Below are positions 6,992 to 7,109 of a stretch of 7,109 bases of DNA, piece after piece. The notes beneath the pieces are model-generated. The model made no database searches. It was not told where the DNA came from and saw nothing but the letters and a program-made list of their open reading frames with translations. This DNA comes from Rikenella microfusus (GTDB lineage: Bacteria > Bacteroidota > Bacteroidia > Bacteroidales > SZUA-534). The DNA lies in assembly GCA_020719105.1 (NCBI GenBank), contig DYQV01000122.1, positions 1 through 7,109 of the forward strand, written 5' to 3'. Every line of letters starts with the position of its first letter. Position 1 is the first letter of the stretch. The translations under genes and the position numbers were made by a program.

Positions 6992-7021
6992 GCAAATTAC
7001 TAAAAAACTGTTCAAATCAAA
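6992..7021 (-). promoter_or_regulatory. Tentative promoter of the kinase-regulator operon
   Basis: On the minus strand TTTG (7018-7021) is followed after 18 bp by TAATTTGC (6999 down to 6992), a Bacteroidota-like -33/-7 arrangement. The -7 element is imperfect, with the final TTTG shifted by one base. It lies about 50 bp upstream of the kinase ATG. The alternative TACATTTT further upstream matches seven of eight bases but has no -33 partner. Confidence 0.3.
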
Positions 7022-7032
7022 CGAACAGGTTC
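7008..7032. promoter_or_regulatory. GAAC/GTTC dyad overlapping the tentative -33 element
   Basis: CTGTTC (7008-7013) and GAACAG (7023-7028) form a perfect 6-bp inverted repeat with a 9-base centre. The right arm also starts GAACAGGTTC, a second dyad (7023-7032). Two more half-sites lie downstream: GAAC at 6970-6973 and GTTC at 6951-6954. The first dyad encloses the candidate -33 TTTG, where an operator would block or aid polymerase. It could also be a weak hairpin of an upstream gene. No regulator is identified. Confidence 0.35.
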
Positions 7033-7070
7033 TTTTGAAATATGGTAAAAATGTAAATTAACCCGCTTTA

Positions 7071-7100
7071 TTCATACCTGAGCACAGCGAAAGGTATGGA
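7071..7100. repeat. REP-like imperfect palindrome
   Basis: TTCATACCT (7071-7079) pairs with AGGTATGGA (7092-7100), eight Watson-Crick pairs and one T-G pair, around the 12-base loop GAGCACAGCGAA. The core CCTGAGCACAGCGAAAGG resembles the widespread intergenic family CCTGAGC..AG(T)CGAAGG, whose copies are scattered through many genomes and are often linked to REP-associated (RAYT) transposases. It may also act as a terminator for a gene outside the window, but it lacks a T run. Confidence 0.5.
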
Positions 7101-7109
7101 TGTGTGCAG

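Overview
The window comes from a bacterium of the phylum Bacteroidota, judged from content only. It holds a TPR-containing LytS-type sensor kinase paired with a LytTR response regulator, and a huge secreted protein built from BspA-like leucine-rich repeats and carboxypeptidase-regulatory-like beta-sandwich repeats. Start codons lack clear Shine-Dalgarno sequences, and one promoter has a perfect TAnnTTTG -7 box. All three fit that phylum. The genus cannot be told.

All genes lie on the minus strand, so the transcription order runs from high to low coordinates. 6944-7109 is a non-coding upstream region with a REP-like hairpin at the window edge (7071-7100) and a cluster of GAAC/GTTC half-sites around a tentative promoter. 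4916-6943 encodes the 675-residue kinase: signal peptide, about eight periplasmic TPRs, one membrane helix and a His_kinase domain. After a 67-bp gap, 4099-4848 encodes its 249-residue LytTR response regulator. 3867-4098 is non-coding and carries a candidate promoter plus a 9-bp direct repeat with a 12-bp spacer. From 3866 to beyond position 1 runs a single uninterrupted reading frame of at least 1288 codons. It is cut by the window edge, so its C-terminus and any sorting signal are not visible.

The large protein is the most striking object. Hand translation shows a signal peptide, then three tandem LRR modules with recurring header and tail sequences but different repeat numbers (about 6, 3 and 8). 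Two beta-sandwich repeats follow, then a second kind of LRR domain led by a perfect EF-hand calcium loop, then three more beta-sandwich repeats up to the window edge.

Working model (inference): the kinase senses an envelope signal through its TPRs and phosphorylates the LytTR regulator. The regulator may control the adjacent surface-protein gene through the direct repeat. Kinase-regulator pairing is well supported by adjacency and family. The link to the surface protein rests on adjacency and repeat geometry only.
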